Positions 60,757-64,000 of a stretch of DNA of 64,000 nucleotides are shown here, in pieces. The position numbers and the translations under genes were made by a program. The stretch is from Lepidurus packardi (Eukaryota > Arthropoda > Branchiopoda > Notostraca > Triopsidae), in assembly GCA_023053545.1 (NCBI GenBank), contig JAKZAN010000084.1, forward strand, positions 78,657-142,656, given 5' to 3'. Under the pieces are notes generated by a model. The model had not been told where the DNA came from, made no database searches, and worked only from the letters and a program-made list of their open reading frames with translations. Within the stretch, counting starts at the first letter, position 1; every line of letters starts with the position of its first letter.

Positions 60757-63038
60757 TCAGATCATGCTTTCGTTTTCATAGAGCTTCCGCAATTTTTACT
60801 CGATAAAGAAATCGTACTTCTTCTTGATAGTGCTGAAGTTGTGCATGGTCTTGTACCACTCGAAAGACTTTATCGTCTAAGTGATAATTGACGCACGTTC
60901 TTTGCTCTATTTGTTCTATTTGTTCTACTTGTTCTACTTGTTCGGTTGCAGGAAGGCTGGTAGGCTTTTCTCCTCAATTTCTTCCTACTGCTCCAGAAAC
61001 CCAGACCTCAAAAGGGATTTCATAATCAACCCTTGTTATGAATGAGAAGAGTTATTCCTGTGCAAGACTGATTTCATTTTGCTACGTCCCATGTTTCTTA
61101 GAAAGCATTTGGTCTTCTGTTTGGGGCTATGCAGATACTTTCGGACGGTCAGATGTCTGATAGGCACATAATGGTGACTAGTGTCCGTGAGGAGTGGTCC
61201 TTCGATATCCTAGACCAGACTGTGGGTGTTGATGCTGTCCCGTAGTTCAAAGTACATCTCGAAATCCCTGGGGTTGGAGTACACGATTTCGAAGAAGTCA
61301 TTCTTTTTCAATTCATAGGCGACTGTAGTCGACTTGCTTAAAGCATGGAGGTTGATAGATTTGCCAGTCAAAAAGGCCGTATAGCCGTAGAGGTTGGAAC
61401 CAAGGGTGACATCCTTGGTCGCACGCATGATTTTGAGGAGTTTCATGTTGAGTTTGATATTGTTTCTCTTAACATATGAAATCTAGATAACACCCTCATC
61501 TATGATGTAGAGACTTTCGTTGCCTGCAGCGATGATTAGAGGTTCGTCGTGCTGAAAGATACGTTTGGTGAGCTTGAGGGCAATCAGATCCTGGAAATTC
61601 TTGGTGAAGTTGGTGATAAAGAATAGACTCTTTTTGATGACTCTGATGTTGGTTTCATGCAGAATTTCTGAAGGGTTAATTTTAGATATTGGTAAAGGAT
61701 TGATGATGTACCGTTTCTGAGGTTACTAGAGAGCTTCTGCCCGATCTACTTCTCCTACTCAATGGAGAAGGTTTCCGAGGCTTTGTTGGTGTTCTGGATG
61801 TGCTGCTTCATGCGAAAGGTCAGATCGTGGTTCAATCCGAAGCACTTCGCAATCCTGCCTACGACTTTGAGTTCTTCGTTGAGTTTCTCCGCTGACTTCC
61901 TAAGCATAAATATTAACAGTAAACAGGGTAGGTGGTACTTGATCTCGGTCATAGTCATCCCGATGGTGTTGATCACATAGCCGAAGAACGCGACACCGAA
62001 GAACTCCACGATCATGATGGTCACGACTTCGAGACCGTTTTGAGGACTGATGTCTCCGAATCCCACAGTCACCATCGTGGTGGTGGCCCAGTAGATGGAA
62101 TAGATATATTTGATGAACCAAGGTTCGCCTTCGAGTCCTTTGGCGACAATCCACGTATGGCTGTTGGGGGGTTTGAGGGTAGTACCAAAGTAGAGCATGA
62201 GGCCAAACCAGTGCGCCAAAATTAGCATCACCAGAAAGAGCTCGAAAAGTTAGAATATTTTTTAAAAGTTATGAAGGTTTCTGCTGTCGATGAGCATCCC
62301 TCTGAAGAAGCTGTTGTACTTTCGCCGGATCTTCAGCATCATGCACAACAGGGCACATGCACTAAGCACGTCGACCACCGTGGGATGGCTTACCGAGAGT
62401 TTAGCCACACATGCAGACAAACAGACGACATCTTAGTAGAAACGGTGTTTCATGTAGTAAGAGAATACACTCTTGCGAGACAGGAACAGATTGGAGGTTA
62501 CGATGGTTGTGGTGTTGAGTTCGATTGCGACGTCAAACATGACACTGATCAGCAGCATGTACGTGAAACAAGGGTATTAGTTGATGTCAAGGCTGAAGGC
62601 CAATTCGATGGAGTAATACCAACAGACGAGGAAGTAGGCGATCAATAGCAGAGTTTCGAACCAGACAATAATGAAGCTGGACTCTTGGACGAGACTGCTA
62701 GACTGGTTGGTTGCTTCTTAGTGGCTATCCAATTCGCACTCCCAGTTCTCCTCAAACCAGTCATCTTCGCGTTTCTGCAGGGGGATCAGGGATTTGATTT
62801 TCTTGACGAGGATCTTGGTGTAGAGGTTCCTTTTGAAGTTTTCGAGACGGTCTATGGCCTTGACACCCGTTCGGCGACCGTTCCTTTTATTGAGAGGGTC
62901 GGGACTAGCACCATGAAGATCGAAACGTGTCAATTCAGGCATCTGTGGGTTTTGTGTATTGATCTTATGTCGGCTCTCGGTGCCAGAAGTGTCCATAAAA
63001 GTGAAGGGGTGGAGCTTGGACTTGAGCCTGCGAAGCAT
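60757..63038 (-). CDS. cyclic-nucleotide-binding-domain K+ channel
   Basis: ATG 63036-63038, TGA 60757-60759, introns 61900-61938 (39 nt, multiple of three, no TGA) and 61668-61711, about 732 residues. Six membrane segments are seen, including IIVWFETLLLIAYFLVCWYY and LVMLILAHWFGLML. The pore is TMVTVGFGDISP, the K+ selectivity sequence. S4 is weakly charged (MLKIRRKYN), unlike the regular Arg spacing of voltage sensors. After S6 comes a C-linker, then a CNBD-like region (LIIAAGNESLYIIDEGVI[E]ISYV). Near the C-terminus a tripeptide NKE is repeated about four times. Inferred: a CNG/HCN/EAG-like channel of the cell or ciliary membrane. Confidence 0.85.
60900..60945 (-). repeat. 9-bp coding minisatellite encoding NKE repeats
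   Basis: Four or more copies of a 9-bp unit (AACAARTAG on the coding strand) lie in the K+ channel gene. Each contributes one TAG codon, giving Asn-Lys-Glu repeats under the reassigned code. Confidence 0.8.
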
Positions 63039-63789
63039 GGTGGAGGTTTGAGTTATTATGAAGTCTGGAGGGAAGGGGTGGGAGGAAAAGGATCAGAGAA
63101 TTCCATATTATTATAGGAAAGGGGATAAATATTTTTTATGTTATGTTGGGAAACAAACAACTAACCCATAGAGGAGGGTTTTAGTTTTTAAATAGGCACT
63201 AAGGTGGGTAGAGAATATCTGGTTAGTGGGCGAAGAAAAAATACTGGGGCGGGATCGATCTATATAAGGCGGAACACTCGGAATATGCTATTTGTTGAGT
63301 CTGAGACGCAACACGAGTAAATGGGAAGCAAAGAGAATAATAATGCAGTCTGGCCAGAAACACAGACAAGCCAGCCCCCTCCCAATACAAAAGTATTCAT
63401 AAAAATAGATGGTTGTTGGTCTAAATATTTATGCATATAACATTTAGACATAATTAGATATATATATATATATTCTTTGGCTTTGTTACCATTAGACTAT
63501 ACCAAAACATAATTATATCCCCTGTTTTACCTTTCTTTTCTATTCTGAATCTTAGTAGTGCAGCCACTTCTAAACACTTTTTTTATATTTAGTTCTTGTT
63601 AGGTTTAGTTGAAGCACAAAATCCATATGCGTATATATCTCGACAGCCGTTCATATATATATTATTATAGGGATAGATAGGTATATTTTATATTAGCCCA
63701 ATAAAATGTTGTTAATATATATATATATATGAATGGCTTTATTGCCATTAGGCTAGTTAATATTATTATATATATATATTTATATATAT
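63039..63789. other. AT-rich subtelomeric region
   Basis: This holds the promoter side of the channel gene, followed by increasingly AT-rich sequence with long TA runs. A 22-bp motif GGCTTTRTTRCCATTAGRCT occurs twice, at about 63479 and 63733, each just after a TATATA run. Confidence 0.65.
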
Positions 63790-64000
63790 GGGGTTGGGGT
63801 TGGGGTTGGGGTTGGGGTTGGGGTTGGGGTTGGGGTTGGGGTTGGGGTTGGGGTTGGGGTTGGGGTTGGGGTTGGGGTTGGGGTTGGGGTTGGGGGGGTT
63901 GGGGTTGGGGTTGGGGTTGGGGTTGGGGTTGGGGTTGGGGTTGGGGTTGGGGTTGGGGTTGGGGTTGGGGTTGGGGTTGGGGTTGGGGTTGGGGTTGGGG
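63790..64000 (+). repeat. macronuclear telomere (GGGGTT)n
   Basis: About 35 copies of the G-rich repeat GGGGTT run to the window end, oriented 5' to 3' toward the chromosome end. There is one irregular unit, a run of seven G around 63892-63898. This repeat is used by oligohymenophorean ciliates, and it marks this as a chromosome end rather than an internal site. Confidence 0.97.

Overview
This window is the end of a macronuclear chromosome of a ciliate. Its right end (63790-64000) is a (GGGGTT)n telomere, the repeat type of oligohymenophorean ciliates. Every gene reads through many in-frame TAA and TAG codons and stops only at TGA. Most UAR-reassigning ciliates read these codons as Gln. Here several very conserved columns demand Glu instead: midasin LRNRFT[E]IW, LRRC49 LT[E]LNL and KI[E]GF, a MAP kinase SPT[E]KDL, a NEK kinase YSS[E]L and a cNMP-binding domain GVI[E]IS. 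UAA=UAG=Glu is the peritrich nuclear code (NCBI table 30), so I infer a peritrich (Vorticella/Carchesium/Campanella type). All genes below are joined across TAA/TAG read as Glu. Introns are GT-AG, mostly 28-62 nt, with a recurrent 28-nt class.

Layout, left to right: NEK kinase-IFT57 fusion (-, cut by the left edge); coiled-coil protein (+); plant-type NPSN SNARE (-); centrin-like protein (-); helical-repeat, probably mitochondrial protein (-); PP6-type phosphatase (+); CLEC16A (-); LRRC49 (-). Next comes a 3.8-kb sparse zone with two small paralogous genes that look SelW/Rdx-like (+) and a 159-bp inverted-repeat element. Then a MAPK with an inserted activation loop (-) and a giant single-exon midasin gene (+, 11.9 kb), followed by LETM1-like, TRIM-like, an unknown protein (-), a doubtful ORF, a four-TM protein, a helical protein (-), a small membrane protein, a SIZ/PIAS SUMO ligase, a Rab-like GTPase (-), a CAMKK-like kinase (-), a 16-loop EF-hand protein, an ABCA half transporter, ALG13 with a +1 frameshift, a CDC14-type pseudophosphatase (-), COX10, a calpain-like pseudoprotease and a cNMP-gated K+ channel (-). 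About 0.75 kb of AT-rich subtelomere precedes the telomere.

There are no operons; orientations alternate and spacing is tight, often 80-200 bp. Several products belong to cilia and microtubules (IFT57, NEK, centrin, LRRC49 of the tubulin polyglutamylase complex). Others serve ribosome assembly (midasin), mitochondria (COX10, LETM1, helical-repeat protein), membrane traffic (SNARE, CLEC16A, Rab, ALG13) and calcium/cyclic-nucleotide signalling. The most unusual finding is the uninterrupted fusion of a NEK kinase to the ciliary transport protein IFT57. Three enzyme families also appear with lost catalytic residues (CDC14, calpain, and three of the six midasin AAA modules).
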